Part shown: positions 39,623 to 49,423 of the stretch, piece by piece
How positions within the stretch are numbered: position 1 is the first letter of the stretch
Layout of the letters: each line of letters opens with the position of its first letter
Assembly: GCA_039805905.1 (NCBI GenBank)
Contig: JBDIVM010000002.1
Span: 248,001-312,000 of the forward strand
Direction of reading: 5' to 3'
Length of the DNA stretch: 64,000 nt
Source of the DNA: Thermohalobaculum sp039805905
Lineage (GTDB): Bacteria > Pseudomonadota > Alphaproteobacteria > Rhodobacterales > Rhodobacteraceae
The notes under the pieces: model-generated
Told to the model about the DNA's origin: nothing
Databases searched by the model: none
Seen by the model: only the letters and a program-made list of their open reading frames with translations
Translations under genes and position numbers: made by a program

Positions 39623-39696
39623 CGCTTGTGGAGGCCAGTGCGCCCTGTAGGGTGCGCTCAAGCAAACCCTACGGCACACTCCACGATGGCCCACGC

Positions 39697-41007
39697 ATGA
39701 ATCTCTTCGCCAAGCTTCAGTCCCGGGCGGCCGACAATCGCCCGGTCCGCGCCGGGCTGATCGGCGCCGGAAAGTTCGGCTCGATGTTCCTCTCTCAGGT
39801 GCCAACGACGCCCGGGCTCGAGGTGACTGCGATCGCCGACATCGCTACCCAGCGCGCCCGGGCCGCCATGGCGGCAGTCGGCTGGGACGCCGACCGTATC
39901 CGGCGCACCACGCTGGTCAGCAGTGGCGAGGAACTCGCCGCCCGCGACGATGTCGACGTGATCATCGACGCCACAGGCCAGCCCGAGGCCGGCATCCTCC
40001 ACGCCCGCACCGCCATCGCCGGCGGCAAGCACATCGTCATGGTCAATGTCGAGGCCGACGCGCTCGCCGGCCCGCTGCTGGCCGCCGAGGCGCGCTCCGC
40101 CGGCCTCGTCTATTCCATGGCCTATGGCGACCAGCCGGCGCTGGTCGCGGAACTCGTCGACTGGGCCCGGGCCACGGGCTTCCGCGTGATCGCTGCCGGC
40201 AAGGGCACCAAGTACCTGCCGGGCTATCACCAGATCACCCCGGCCGAGGTCTGGAACCATTATGGCATCAGCGCCGAGAATGCGCGGCAGGCCGGCATGA
40301 ACAGCCAGATGTTCACCTCGTTCATGGACGGCACCAAATCGGCGATCGAGATGGCGGCCATTGCCAATGCCTGCGACCTCGCCGCGCCCTCGGAGGGCCT
40401 CGGCTTCCCGCCCTGCGGGGTGGACGACCTGCCCCATGTCCTGCGCCCCGCCGCCGAAGGCGGCATGCTCGAGGGCAAGGGCATGGTCGAGGTGGTCGCC
40501 TGCGACGAGCGCGATGGCCGGCCGGTGTTCCGCGATCTGCGCTGGGGCGTCTACGTGGTCGTCGAGGCGCCCAACGACTATTCCGCCGCCTGCTTCCGTC
40601 AATACGGGCTGAAGACCGACCGGACGGGGCGCTACGCGGCGCTCTACCGGCCCTGCCACCTGATCGGGCTCGAACTCGGCGTCTCGGTGCTGAACGCGGC
40701 GCTGTGCGGCGAGGCTACCGGCAGTGCGCGCGCCTTCAATGCCGACGTGATGGCGACCGCCAAGCGCGACCTCTCCGCCGGCGAGACCCTGGACGGCGAG
40801 GGCGGCTATTGTGTCTACGGCAGGCTCGCGCCCGCCACCGCCTCGCTCGCCCGCGACGCCCTGCCGATCGGGCTCGCCCATGGCGTCAAGCTCTTGAGAT
40901 CGATCAAGGCGGGCGAGGCCGTCACGTGGGACGACGTCGAGATCGACCCCGACCGGCCCGCCGTGCGGGCGCGGAGGCAGATGGAGGCGCGGTTCGCGCC
41001 CCGGTAA
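39697..41007 (+). CDS. NAD(P)-binding oxidoreductase with C-terminal SAF domain
   Basis: A 436-residue protein. The N-terminus has a Rossmann motif RAGLIGAGKFGSMF and homoserine-dehydrogenase-like DVIIDATGQPEAG. The middle has GKGTKYLPGYHQITPAEVW. The C-terminal 80 residues look like an SAF domain (LSAGETLDGEGGYCVYGRL, GLAHGVKLLRSIKAGEAVTWDDV). Such proteins are found in sugar-acid catabolism clusters, but the reaction here cannot be named. A VIT-family gene follows after 9 bases. Confidence 0.75.
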   Translation: MNLFAKLQSRAADNRPVRAGLIGAGKFGSMFLSQVPTTPGLEVTAIADIATQRARAAMAAVGWDADRIRRTTLVSSGEELAARDDVDVIIDATGQPEAGILHARTAIAGGKHIVMVNVEADALAGPLLAAEARSAGLVYSMAYGDQPALVAELVDWARATGFRVIAAGKGTKYLPGYHQITPAEVWNHYGISAENARQAGMNSQMFTSFMDGTKSAIEMAAIANACDLAAPSEGLGFPPCGVDDLPHVLRPAAEGGMLEGKGMVEVVACDERDGRPVFRDLRWGVYVVVEAPNDYSAACFRQYGLKTDRTGRYAALYRPCHLIGLELGVSVLNAALCGEATGSARAFNADVMATAKRDLSAGETLDGEGGYCVYGRLAPATASLARDALPIGLAHGVKLLRSIKAGEAVTWDDVEIDPDRPAVRARRQMEARFAPR

Positions 41008-41016
41008 AGGAGGCGC

Positions 41017-41757
41017 ATGCCGAGTTTCAGCAAGGCATTCCGCGAGCATCTTGCGACCGAGCACAATCTCGGCCGCGGCTCCGAGTTCCTGCGCGAGATC
41101 GTCTATGGCGGCCATGACGGTGTGATCACCACTTTTGCGGTGGTGGCGGGCTTCGCCGGCGCCGAGGCGACCGGCGTCGCCGGCATCGGTGCCATCGCGG
41201 TGATCCTGTTCGGGCTTGCCAACCTGTTCGCGGATGCGACGTCGATGGCGCTCGGCGCCTTCTTGTCGGCCCGCTCGCAGGCCGACATCTACCGCTCGGC
41301 CCGGACCAAGGAGCTGACCGAGATCCGGACACGCCCCGAACTCGAACGCACCGAGATGGTGGAGATTCTGGCCGCCCGCAGGGTTACCCCGGCCGATATC
41401 GAGGCGCTGACCGAGATCTATGACCGCAATCCCGAGCTCCTGGCGGACTTCATGATGCAGAACGAGATGGGCATGGCCGACCCGACCGACGGCAGCCCGG
41501 CGATGGATGCGCTGGCGACCTTCCTGTCGTTCCTGTTCTTCGGCGCCATCCCGCTGATGCCCTATTTCCTGCGCGACCCGGACCCCGTGACCTTCCGCTG
41601 GTCGGTGCTGGCGACCCTGCTCGCGCTGGTGCTGATCGGCCTGCTGCGCTGGCGGGTCACCAACGAGACGGTCGTGCGCTGCGTCGGCGAGACGGTCGCG
41701 GTCGGTGGCCTCTGCGCGGTGATCGCCTTTGCGGTGGGGACCATTGTCGCCGGCTAG
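41017..41757 (+). CDS. VIT1/CCC1-family transporter
   Basis: A 246-residue membrane protein. The family motif FLREIVYGGHDGVITTFAVVAG lies at residues 22-43, followed by LANLFADATSMALGAFLS. A charged cytosolic helical segment (ELERTEMVEILAARRVT) precedes three C-terminal spans. Family members move Fe2+ or Mn2+ out of the cytoplasm. It is probably co-transcribed with the preceding oxidoreductase and convergent with the TPR gene. Confidence 0.87.
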   Translation: MPSFSKAFREHLATEHNLGRGSEFLREIVYGGHDGVITTFAVVAGFAGAEATGVAGIGAIAVILFGLANLFADATSMALGAFLSARSQADIYRSARTKELTEIRTRPELERTEMVEILAARRVTPADIEALTEIYDRNPELLADFMMQNEMGMADPTDGSPAMDALATFLSFLFFGAIPLMPYFLRDPDPVTFRWSVLATLLALVLIGLLRWRVTNETVVRCVGETVAVGGLCAVIAFAVGTIVAG

Positions 41758-41782
41758 ACCGCCATGCAATCCGCGGCCCGCT

Positions 41783-43183
41783 TCAAGCCGCGTACAGGGC
41801 CTCGGCCCGGGCCATGGCGCGCTCGGCGCCATCGCGGTCGCCGACGCCCTTGAGGGCCCGCGCCACATAGCGCCAGTTCTGCGGGCTCGTGGATTTCAGC
41901 GCACAGCGCTCGTTGGCAAGCGCCAGCGCAAGATCGAACCGGCGCGCGCGGAGCGCCGCCTCGAGGAGCGTCCAGCCGATGATGTCGCGCTGCGCAAAGC
42001 TGCCGCCGAGCCGGTGCGTACGGTAGCGCACCGGCAGCAGGCGGTCGACGCAGGCCCCGTAACGGCCCTTGTGGAAATCCTGCATCGCCAGGCAGAACGG
42101 AATGCCGATCTCGCGGCTCATGGCGACATTCGCATCCGACGCGCTCTCGACATAGCGCTCGTTGGCGCTCAGCAGGGCCTTCTGCGCCGCCTCCCGCTCG
42201 TCGGAGACGAAGGTCATCATCGCATGCACGTCGTTGAAGGCGTAGAGCGTGTCCTGGGCCGCGGGCTCCCACTTGTCGGCCAGCTCCTTCCAGCGCGTGC
42301 CGGTGTCGATGTCGAGGAGCTTCAGCCGCCACAGGAGCGCGGAGGCGTCCAGCTCCTCGTACTTGTCGCCGTGCTGCCTGCCCGAGCGCAGATGGTTGTC
42401 GAAGATCGTCAGCACCTGGTCGATGTTGCCGATGTCGAGGTGGTAGAGCGCCGTGTGCCACCAGAGATGGTTGGCGAAGTTCGACGTGTTCCAGTCCCGC
42501 TCGTGATCGGCCATGAAGCGGATTCCGCCCGACTGCCTGCCGTTCATCTCCATCACATGGGCGACCGCATGCACCGCGTAGGGATTGTCGAACCTGAGCG
42601 CCAGCGAGCGGCGCCCCATCTCCTCGGCCTTGAAGTAGTCGCCGTTCTCCTCGAGCCCGAAGGAGTAGAAGCCGAGCACGAATTCGTAGCCCGGCACGGT
42701 CTCGTCCCAGAGGTTGAAGACGCGAGCGACCACATCGCGCTGCCCGACAACGTCGCCGAGGAGCACGTCCGTCAGATGCACGAGCTGCAGCGCGAGCAGA
42801 TCGCGCGGGAAATGGGCCAGAACCTCCTCCCACGTCTGCACCGCGCCGAAGAAGTCGCCCTTGAGCCAGGATTGCATGGCCGAGAGATGGCCCCGTTCGC
42901 GGTCATTGGCAGTGCTGGAGAGCGCTTCCGCCGCCTCGACGGCGGCAACCATGTCGCGGTAGATCCGCGTCTCCATCGCCTGGCTCAGCCAGCCGGCCTT
43001 GAACAGATGCCCCATGAGGAAGCCGGGATGCTCGGCGAGTACCCGGTCGATCTCGGCAATGGCATCGCCGCGGAAGGCGAGCGCGCATTCGTGGGCGCGC
43101 TCCATGCCTTCGATCGCCGCACGGTCCGGATAGGAGACCGGCACGCCGCGGCAGTCGGGGACGCCTTCCTTGCCGTGGCCCAT
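41783..43183 (-). CDS. TPR protein of the TTC38 family
   Basis: A 466-residue all-helical protein with weak TPR repeats (for example AIAEIDRVLAEHPGFLMGHLFKAG and WEEVLAHFPRDLLALQLVH). A conserved central block, VHAVAHVMEMNGRQ and NHLWWHTALYHLD, typifies bacterial homologues of tetratricopeptide repeat protein 38. No catalytic function is known. Start 43183 (MGHGKEG) is set by GAGGAGGAG upstream; the frame opens to 43228. Confidence 0.78.
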   Translation of the reverse strand: MGHGKEGVPDCRGVPVSYPDRAAIEGMERAHECALAFRGDAIAEIDRVLAEHPGFLMGHLFKAGWLSQAMETRIYRDMVAAVEAAEALSSTANDRERGHLSAMQSWLKGDFFGAVQTWEEVLAHFPRDLLALQLVHLTDVLLGDVVGQRDVVARVFNLWDETVPGYEFVLGFYSFGLEENGDYFKAEEMGRRSLALRFDNPYAVHAVAHVMEMNGRQSGGIRFMADHERDWNTSNFANHLWWHTALYHLDIGNIDQVLTIFDNHLRSGRQHGDKYEELDASALLWRLKLLDIDTGTRWKELADKWEPAAQDTLYAFNDVHAMMTFVSDEREAAQKALLSANERYVESASDANVAMSREIGIPFCLAMQDFHKGRYGACVDRLLPVRYRTHRLGGSFAQRDIIGWTLLEAALRARRFDLALALANERCALKSTSPQNWRYVARALKGVGDRDGAERAMARAEALYAA

Positions 43184-43348
43184 GCGTCTGCTCCTCCTCG
43201 CCGGGGTTGCTTCCGCCATGATACACATGGCGCGCGGGATTTGGAGCCGCCCCGGGGCGGCGCGCGATCAGAATTTGGTGAACCGCCGCCGCCCGGCCAC
43301 GATCATCCGGTTTGACGCGGACAAGGCACTGCCGGTAACAACGCGGCC

Positions 43349-44713
43349 ATGTCCGGTCAGGTCCACATCATCGGCGGCGGCATGGCGGGATGCGAGGCTG
43401 CCTGGGCGGCGGCCGGCATGGGCGTGCCTGTGGTCCTGCACGAGATGCGCCCGCACCGCGGCACCGAGGCCCACCAGACGGCCGGGCTGGCGGAGCTCGT
43501 CTGCTCCAATTCGTTCCGCTCCGACGACCATGAGACCAATGCGGTCGGCCTCCTGCACTGGGAGATGCGACGGCTCGGCTCGATCATGATGGACTGCGCC
43601 CGGGACGCAGCGGTTCCGGCGGGCGGCGCGCTCGCCGTCGATCGCGAGGCTTTCAGCGCCGCCGTCACGGCGAGGATCGAGGCGCACCCGCTGATCAGGA
43701 TCGAGCGCGGCGAGATCGCCGGCTGGCCGCCCGCCGGCTGGGACAGCGTCATCGTCGCGACCGGCCCCCTGACCTCGCCCGCGCTCGCCGCCGCAATCCG
43801 CGAGCGCACCGGACAGACATCGCTGGCCTTCTTCGACGCCATCGCGCCGATCGTCTATGCCGACAGTGTCGACCTGTCGACGGCCTGGTTCCAGTCGCGC
43901 TACGACAAGGGCGAAACGCAAGCCGAGCGCACCGCCTATCTGAACTGCCCGATGACGCGCGAGGAATATGACCGCTTCATCGACGCGCTGCTGGCGGCAC
44001 CCAAGGCCGAGTTCCGCGACTGGGAGAAGGACACTCCCTACTTCGAGGGCTGCCTGCCGATCGAGGTGATGGCCGAGCGCGGCCGCGAGACCCTGCGCTA
44101 CGGGCCCCTGAAGCCGGTCGGGCTGACCAATCCGCACCAGCCGGATGCCAAGCCTCATGCAGTCGTTCAGCTCCGCCGGGACAACGCAATGGGAACGCTC
44201 TACAATATCGTCGGATTCCAGACCAAGATGAAGCATGGCGCGCAGACCGAGGTCTTCGCGCTGATCCCGGGGCTGGAGCATGCCCGGTACGCGCGCCTCG
44301 GCGGCATCCACCGCAATACCTTCCTGAACTCGCCGTGCCTGCTCGACGCGCAGATGCGGCTCAGGTCCGAGCCGCGGCTCCGCTTCGCCGGCCAGGTGAC
44401 CGGTGTCGAGGGCTATGTCGAATCGGGCGCCATGGGCCTGCTCGCCGGCCACCTCGCGGCCGCCGAGCGGCTGGGCCGGACCATTGCCCCGCCGCCGGCC
44501 GAGACGGCGCTCGGGGCGCTCCTGCACCACATCACCGGGGGCGCCGAGGCAGAGACCTTCCAGCCGATGAACGTGAATTTCGGCTTGTTCCCGCCGCTTG
44601 ACGACGATCCGCGGAAGGGCCGCAAGGGCAAGCGGGATCGTGCGCGGGCCTATACCGGGCGCGCGAAGGCGGCACTCGGTGCCTGGCTGGAGCGGACGAA
44701 GGCGGCCGCCTAG
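43349..44713 (+). CDS. trmFO: Folate-dependent tRNA (uracil-54-C5) methyltransferase TrmFO
   Basis: A 454-residue flavoprotein with the N-terminal FAD motif HIIGGGMAGCEAAWA and the signature CSNSFRSDDHETNAVGLLHWEMR, which contains the catalytic Cys. It makes ribothymidine at position 54 of tRNAs using methylene-tetrahydrofolate. The length is normal for the family. It is divergent from the TPR gene, and I see no clear terminator before the convergent gene. Confidence 0.95.
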   Translation: MSGQVHIIGGGMAGCEAAWAAAGMGVPVVLHEMRPHRGTEAHQTAGLAELVCSNSFRSDDHETNAVGLLHWEMRRLGSIMMDCARDAAVPAGGALAVDREAFSAAVTARIEAHPLIRIERGEIAGWPPAGWDSVIVATGPLTSPALAAAIRERTGQTSLAFFDAIAPIVYADSVDLSTAWFQSRYDKGETQAERTAYLNCPMTREEYDRFIDALLAAPKAEFRDWEKDTPYFEGCLPIEVMAERGRETLRYGPLKPVGLTNPHQPDAKPHAVVQLRRDNAMGTLYNIVGFQTKMKHGAQTEVFALIPGLEHARYARLGGIHRNTFLNSPCLLDAQMRLRSEPRLRFAGQVTGVEGYVESGAMGLLAGHLAAAERLGRTIAPPPAETALGALLHHITGGAEAETFQPMNVNFGLFPPLDDDPRKGRKGKRDRARAYTGRAKAALGAWLERTKAAA

Positions 44714-44733
44714 GCGGGGTGGCCGGGGCCGGC

Positions 44734-45180
44734 TCAGCCGGCGCCGAGCACCACCAGCGCCACATAGGTCGGATCGTAGATCATCTCCATCAGTCCCGGA
44801 AACAGCGGGATATAGAATCCCTCGCCGAGAAAGGCGAGCGCCGCGCCTGCCAGCAAGGCACAATGCGAGATGATGTCGGAGCGGCCGAACAGGAGCCCGG
44901 CACCCGCAAGCAGCAGCAGGACGACCACGCCTTCGGCGATGGAGAGTAGCTCCCCGCTCGGCTCGACGCCGAGATATCTCATGGCGATCCCGCGCCCCAT
45001 GACCAGCAGGATCGCCCCGAGGACCAATGCGAGCTGCGGTTTGAGGAAGGACAGGACCACCCCCCGCTCGCCGGTCTCGGCGACCGCCGCGCGTGCGGGC
45101 CGCGCAACCGGCTCGATCGGGCCCGAATGCGCCTTGATCCGATTGGCGCGCGCCCGGAAATCGTCGTCAAGACTGCTCAT
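44734..45180 (-). CDS. Small membrane protein, function unknown
   Basis: A 148-residue protein with a hydrophilic N-terminus (MSSLDDDFRARANRIKAHSG) and four predicted spans: LALVLGAILLVMGRGIAM, LLSIAEGVVVLLLLAGAGLL, ISHCALLAGAALAFLG and YVALVVLGAG. I do not recognise the family. It is convergent with trmFO. Confidence 0.7.
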   Translation of the reverse strand: MSSLDDDFRARANRIKAHSGPIEPVARPARAAVAETGERGVVLSFLKPQLALVLGAILLVMGRGIAMRYLGVEPSGELLSIAEGVVVLLLLAGAGLLFGRSDIISHCALLAGAALAFLGEGFYIPLFPGLMEMIYDPTYVALVVLGAG

Positions 45181-45447
45181 CCCCTTCCTCCGTGCTTTAG
45201 GGGGCGCGAACCGCCGCACCTCCCGATCCCGGCAACCGACAGTTGTTTTTCCATCGTGTTGTTAGTGCCTTAATGTTTGATCTTAACACGAATTGCACAC
45301 CATTTGCCAGCGCCACACTGCGGAACTGGCCGGACCAGAATCCTGCCACCCTCTGCCCCGGATCGACCTTGAGATCGCCGCAAATCGGCTGTTGGCTAAG
45401 ACCCGTTGGGTTCCTGCACATGCACGGTCGAGACGCGGGGAGGAGAG

Positions 45448-46281
45448 GTGGGAAGGGAGTCACAGGCAGTATCCCTGAACCGCGGCCAGTTCGCGCGGTT
45501 TGCCATGGGCCGCGATGCTTTCCGGCGGCTGGCGGAAATGATCGGCGCCGCCCGGGCGGAGGAGGTCGTGCGGCTTCTCTACGGACGCGAGGCGCGCGAG
45601 AGCGACCCGTCCGAGCGCTATGTCCTCGTGTCCTGTGGCGATCTTGCCGGCTATGCCGGCCGGATCGACGCCGCCCTTGCCGCCGAATGCATCCAGATCA
45701 AGGCCGCCGAGGACCATGCCGCCGCGCTCCTGCGGGCGGCCGCGGGAGGCGCACTCCGGCCCGCACTCGACACCGCCGCCAGTGTGGCCGCTGGCCCGGA
45801 GGATATCGACCGGGCTGCGGCCTGGATTGGTCGCACGCTCCACGCCGACCGCGCACCCGAGATCCGTGCCGTTCTCGCCGAATTCGCCGGCATGCCCGCC
45901 CGGGGCGCGCTGGGCCGCACACCGGAGGTCCTCGACCGCATCCACGCCCGGCTCTTCCCCGAGGCGCCGGACCGGCGGAGCCCGAATCCCGACGTGGCCT
46001 ACCCGTCGAGCATCGGCGGGCGCCATGTGCTGGAGAAGGTTTTCTCCTGGACCGCCGATGCGGTGTGGCCCCTGCCGGGCGAAGCCAGCTGGCTCGATAT
46101 CGCGCTGTTCTATCTCGGGGCAGTCGGCACCGCCCAGGGCTATGCCGACGCCAACAAACGCATGGCGCGCTTCGCCTATTCGCTGACGCTGCTGCGCGGG
46201 CGGCATCCGTTCGCCGCGCCTGGCGAGGCCCTCGAGCAGACCCTGATCCGGATGACCGCGGAAGCGCCTTCCGGGGTTTGA
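45448..46281 (+). CDS. Fic-like protein with substituted catalytic His
   Basis: A 277-residue protein. The last about 50 residues read GTAQGYADANKRMARFAYSL, which aligns with the Fic core H-x-F-x-D-G-N-K-R. The catalytic His is replaced by Gln and the loop Gly by Ala. The N-terminal 200 residues are helical and match nothing I know. Active Fic proteins transfer AMP or other nucleotides; with this change the activity is doubtful. A GTG start at 45448 is chosen because GGGGAGGAG precedes it. A methyltransferase gene follows. Bases 45181-45447 contain no other gene. Confidence 0.6.
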   Translation: MGRESQAVSLNRGQFARFAMGRDAFRRLAEMIGAARAEEVVRLLYGREARESDPSERYVLVSCGDLAGYAGRIDAALAAECIQIKAAEDHAAALLRAAAGGALRPALDTAASVAAGPEDIDRAAAWIGRTLHADRAPEIRAVLAEFAGMPARGALGRTPEVLDRIHARLFPEAPDRRSPNPDVAYPSSIGGRHVLEKVFSWTADAVWPLPGEASWLDIALFYLGAVGTAQGYADANKRMARFAYSLTLLRGRHPFAAPGEALEQTLIRMTAEAPSGV

Positions 46282-46334
46282 CCGCGGCGGAGTGCGCTCC
46301 TATCGTCGGGATACCCCGCCGGAGCCACGCCGCG

Positions 46335-46961
46335 ATGAACAGACCGCCACGGAAGTTCCTGTCCTCGGCCTACCACCTGGGAGCGACCTACGACGCCCGG
46401 ACCCTCTACGAGGAGTGGTCCGCCTCATACGACACCGAGATCGCCGACAACGGATATGCGACGCCCGGCCGCTGCGCCGCGGCGCTGGCCCGCTTCGCCG
46501 CCGACCCCTCGCAGCCGATCCTCGACTACGGCTGCGGCACCGGGCTTTCCGGCCTCGCACTGCGGATGGCCGGCTTTACCACGATCGACGGTCTCGACGT
46601 GTCGCCGCCCATGATCCGCCAGGCGGAGGCGCGCACGAGCGTCTACCGCCAGACCGTCCTCGGCAGCCTGCCGGAGCCGCTGGCCTCGGTCACCGGGGTC
46701 TATGCCAACGCGGCCGCTGTCGGGGTGATCAGCACCGGCCATGCGCCGCCCGCGACGGTGGACGCGCTGCTCGCCATGCTGCCGCCCGGCGGCTGTCTGG
46801 TGTTCTCGCTCAACGACCACGCGCTGGCGGTGCCGGAGTTCCCGGCGAAGGTCGAGGAGGTGGTCGCCTCCGGCCTCGCCGACTGCCCGTTCCGCGAGCA
46901 CGGGCCGCATCTGCCGGGGATCGGGCTTCAGGCCACGGTCTACCTGCTGCGGAAGCGCTGA
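46335..46961 (+). CDS. Class I SAM-dependent methyltransferase
   Basis: A 208-residue protein with YDARTLYEEWSASYDTE, then the SAM-binding motif ILDYGCGTGLSGLALRMAG and IDGLDVSPPMIRQAEAR (motif II), followed by MLPPGGCLVFSLND. It resembles small WBSCR27-like methyltransferases. The substrate is unknown. It is convergent with the squalene/phytoene synthase-like gene, with 3 bases between. Confidence 0.85.
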   Translation: MNRPPRKFLSSAYHLGATYDARTLYEEWSASYDTEIADNGYATPGRCAAALARFAADPSQPILDYGCGTGLSGLALRMAGFTTIDGLDVSPPMIRQAEARTSVYRQTVLGSLPEPLASVTGVYANAAAVGVISTGHAPPATVDALLAMLPPGGCLVFSLNDHALAVPEFPAKVEEVVASGLADCPFREHGPHLPGIGLQATVYLLRKR

Positions 46962-46964
46962 GCG

Positions 46965-47798
46965 CTACCACCGCCCGCTGAAAACCCGCCAGGCCAGCGC
47001 GAGTCCCCGGCCCTGCGCTCCCGCCATCACGAAGTCCTGCGCAAGATCGAAGCCGGGCCGCATCGCCGCCTCGAGCACACGCTCGGCCTTCCGCGCGGGC
47101 AGAAGCGCCGGCACCGCCTGTTCCGGCACGGCACCGCGCCCAGCGCGGGCGGCGGCAAGCGTTGCCAGCGCCTGCGCGGCGAGCCGGTGCGCGGTCGCCC
47201 GGGCATGATCGGTGGTCCGCCCGCGCACCAGCGCGGCCCGGTCCTCGGGGCCGAGGTCGGGCAGCAGCCCCGCCGCCCCCCCGGCCACCATCGGCGCCGC
47301 GGTGCGGATCGCGAAGGCGGTGCCGGCCGCCTGCCCGACCGCGCTGGCCGCGCGCCGGGCGGCGGCATCCTCGCCCGCCAGCAGATGGGCCGACAGCCGG
47401 GTCAGTGCGCCGAAGCGGCGGTCGAGCCAGGCCACGAAGCGCTGCCGGTCCATCGCCCCGTGCATCTCGGTCTCGCGCGCGTCGATCAGCGCCATGAGCT
47501 CGTCCCACGGCAGAGGATGCGCGGTCAGCAGCGCGTGCAGCGGCCCGGCCACCTCGTGGGCGCGGGGCGGATCGCCCGCCGCGATCCCCTCCAGGAGGTC
47601 GCGCCACCACTGCAGCCGCATCCGCGCGATCAGCGGCTCGGAGGGCCGCGCCGCGGCCTTCGAAAGCTCGATGTCGAAGGCGTAGAGCACCATCAGTCGC
47701 TCGCGCGCCGGCTCGGGCGCGAACAGCGCCGCGTGGAACAGGTCCGGGTCGAGGCTCCGGACCAGTGTCGCGCAGGGGCTCAGCGCCGGGGCGCTCAT
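46965..47798 (-). CDS. Squalene/phytoene synthase-family protein (NDUFAF6-like)
   Basis: A 277-residue protein of the trans-isoprenyl synthase fold. It shows LYAFDIELSKAA near residue 40 and RLQWWRDLLEGI, as in the NDUFAF6 branch. The usual two DxxxD metal motifs are not clear (DRRFGALTR in place of the first), so it may not make squalene. It overlaps cimA by four bases. The role could be complex I assembly as for NDUFAF6; that is inference. Confidence 0.78.
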   Translation of the reverse strand: MSAPALSPCATLVRSLDPDLFHAALFAPEPARERLMVLYAFDIELSKAAARPSEPLIARMRLQWWRDLLEGIAAGDPPRAHEVAGPLHALLTAHPLPWDELMALIDARETEMHGAMDRQRFVAWLDRRFGALTRLSAHLLAGEDAAARRAASAVGQAAGTAFAIRTAAPMVAGGAAGLLPDLGPEDRAALVRGRTTDHARATAHRLAAQALATLAAARAGRGAVPEQAVPALLPARKAERVLEAAMRPGFDLAQDFVMAGAQGRGLALAWRVFSGRW

Positions 47799-49423
47799 GC
47801 CACCGCCGGCGCCCCCGCGAGGATCAGCTTGGTCAGCACCGCATCCTCCAGCGCCTGGAACGAGGCATCGACGATGTTGCGCGAGACGCCGACGGTCGAC
47901 CAGGTGTTCCCCGCCGCATCGGCGCTGTCGATCAGCACGCGCGTCACCGCCTCGGTTCCGGCGCCGATGATGCGGACGCGGAAATCGGTCAGCCGCATGT
48001 CGTCGATATGCCCCTGATAGCGGCCGAGATCCTTCCTGAGCGCCCGCGACAGCGCATTGACCGGCCCCTGGTCGGAGTGGCTGACCGGATCGACCGACTC
48101 GGAAGCCGAGATCATCCGCTCGCCGTCGATATGCACCACCACGACCGCCTCGGAAACGGTGACCGGCCCGGTCTCGTGGTCGTCGCGCCGCTCGACGGTG
48201 ACGCGGTAGCGATCGACCTCGAAATAGCGCGGCATCCGGCCGAGGAAGCGGCGCGCCAGCAGCTCGAAGCTCGCCTGGGCCGAATCGTAGGCATAGCCCT
48301 GGTCCTCGCGCTCCTTGACGTGTTGCAGGAGCCGCCCGAGCCGCGCATCGCCCGGATCGATCTCGATCCCCGCCTCGGCGAGGCGCCGGGCGAGGTTCGA
48401 CCGCCCGGCCTGGTTCGACATCGGGATGATCCGTTCGTTGCCAACCGCCTCGGGCGGGACATGCTCGTAGGTCGCCGGGTCCTTGGCGATCGCCGAGGCG
48501 TGCAGCCCCGCCTTGTGGGCGAAGGCGGCGGAGCCGACATAGGGCGCGTGCCGGTTCGCGACCCGGTTCAGGATCTCGTCCAGCATCAGCGACAGGGCGC
48601 GCAGCCCCGGCAGCGCCTGCGGGTCGATGCCGGTCTCGAAGCGCCCGGCATAGTGCGGCTTCAGCAGCAGCGTCGGGATGATCGAGACCAGGTTGGCGTT
48701 GCCACAGCGCTCGCCGAGCCCGTTGAGCGTGCCCTGGATCTGCCGCGCCCCGGCCTCGACGGCGGCAAAGGAGTTCGCCACCGCCTGCTCGGTGTCGTTG
48801 TGGGTGTGGATGCCGACATGGGTGCCTGGGATGCGCTTGCAGACTTGCGTGACGATCTCGCCCACCTCGCCCGGCAGCGTACCGCCGTTGGTGTCGCAGA
48901 GCACCACCCAGCGCGCGCCGCCCTCCATCGCCGCGTCGAGGCAGGCGAGCGCGTAGGCGGGGTTGGCCTTCCAGCCGTCGAAGAAGTGCTCGGCGTCCAG
49001 CAGCGCCTCGCGGCCCTGTGCCACCAGATGGGCGATGCTGGCGCGGATGTTGGTCAGGTTCTCCTTCAGCGTGATGTTCAGCGCCGTGGTGACATGGAAG
49101 TCATGCGCCTTGCCGACCAGGCAGACGGCGGGAGTGCCGGCATTGACCACCTCGGCCAGCACCTCGTCGTTGGCCGCCGAGCGCCCCGCCCGCTTGGTCA
49201 TCCCGAAGGCTGTGAAGGTGGCCCGCTTCAGCCTGGGTGCGGTGCGGAAGAACTCGCTGTCGGTCGGGTTGGCCCCGGGCCAGCCGCCCTCGACATGGTC
49301 GATGCCCAGCGCATCGAGCGCCCGGGCAATCTTGACCTTGTCGGCAACCGAGAAATCGACCCCCTGCGTCTGCTGCCCGTCGCGCAGCGTGGTGTCGTAG
49401 AGGTAGAGGCGCTCGCGGGTCAT
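47795..49423 (-). CDS. cimA: Citramalate synthase
   Basis: A 542-residue member of the alpha-isopropylmalate/homocitrate synthase family. LYLYDTTLRDGQQTQGVDFS carries the metal-binding residues, and HTHNDTEQAVANS the catalytic His. The C-terminal 130 residues form a LeuA-type allosteric domain. It condenses pyruvate and acetyl-CoA to (R)-citramalate for isoleucine synthesis. The QTQGVDF motif separates it from the LeuA at 57149. The start overlaps the cysS stop by four bases. Confidence 0.93.
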   Translation of the reverse strand: MTRERLYLYDTTLRDGQQTQGVDFSVADKVKIARALDALGIDHVEGGWPGANPTDSEFFRTAPRLKRATFTAFGMTKRAGRSAANDEVLAEVVNAGTPAVCLVGKAHDFHVTTALNITLKENLTNIRASIAHLVAQGREALLDAEHFFDGWKANPAYALACLDAAMEGGARWVVLCDTNGGTLPGEVGEIVTQVCKRIPGTHVGIHTHNDTEQAVANSFAAVEAGARQIQGTLNGLGERCGNANLVSIIPTLLLKPHYAGRFETGIDPQALPGLRALSLMLDEILNRVANRHAPYVGSAAFAHKAGLHASAIAKDPATYEHVPPEAVGNERIIPMSNQAGRSNLARRLAEAGIEIDPGDARLGRLLQHVKEREDQGYAYDSAQASFELLARRFLGRMPRYFEVDRYRVTVERRDDHETGPVTVSEAVVVVHIDGERMISASESVDPVSHSDQGPVNALSRALRKDLGRYQGHIDDMRLTDFRVRIIGAGTEAVTRVLIDSADAAGNTWSTVGVSRNIVDASFQALEDAVLTKLILAGAPAVA

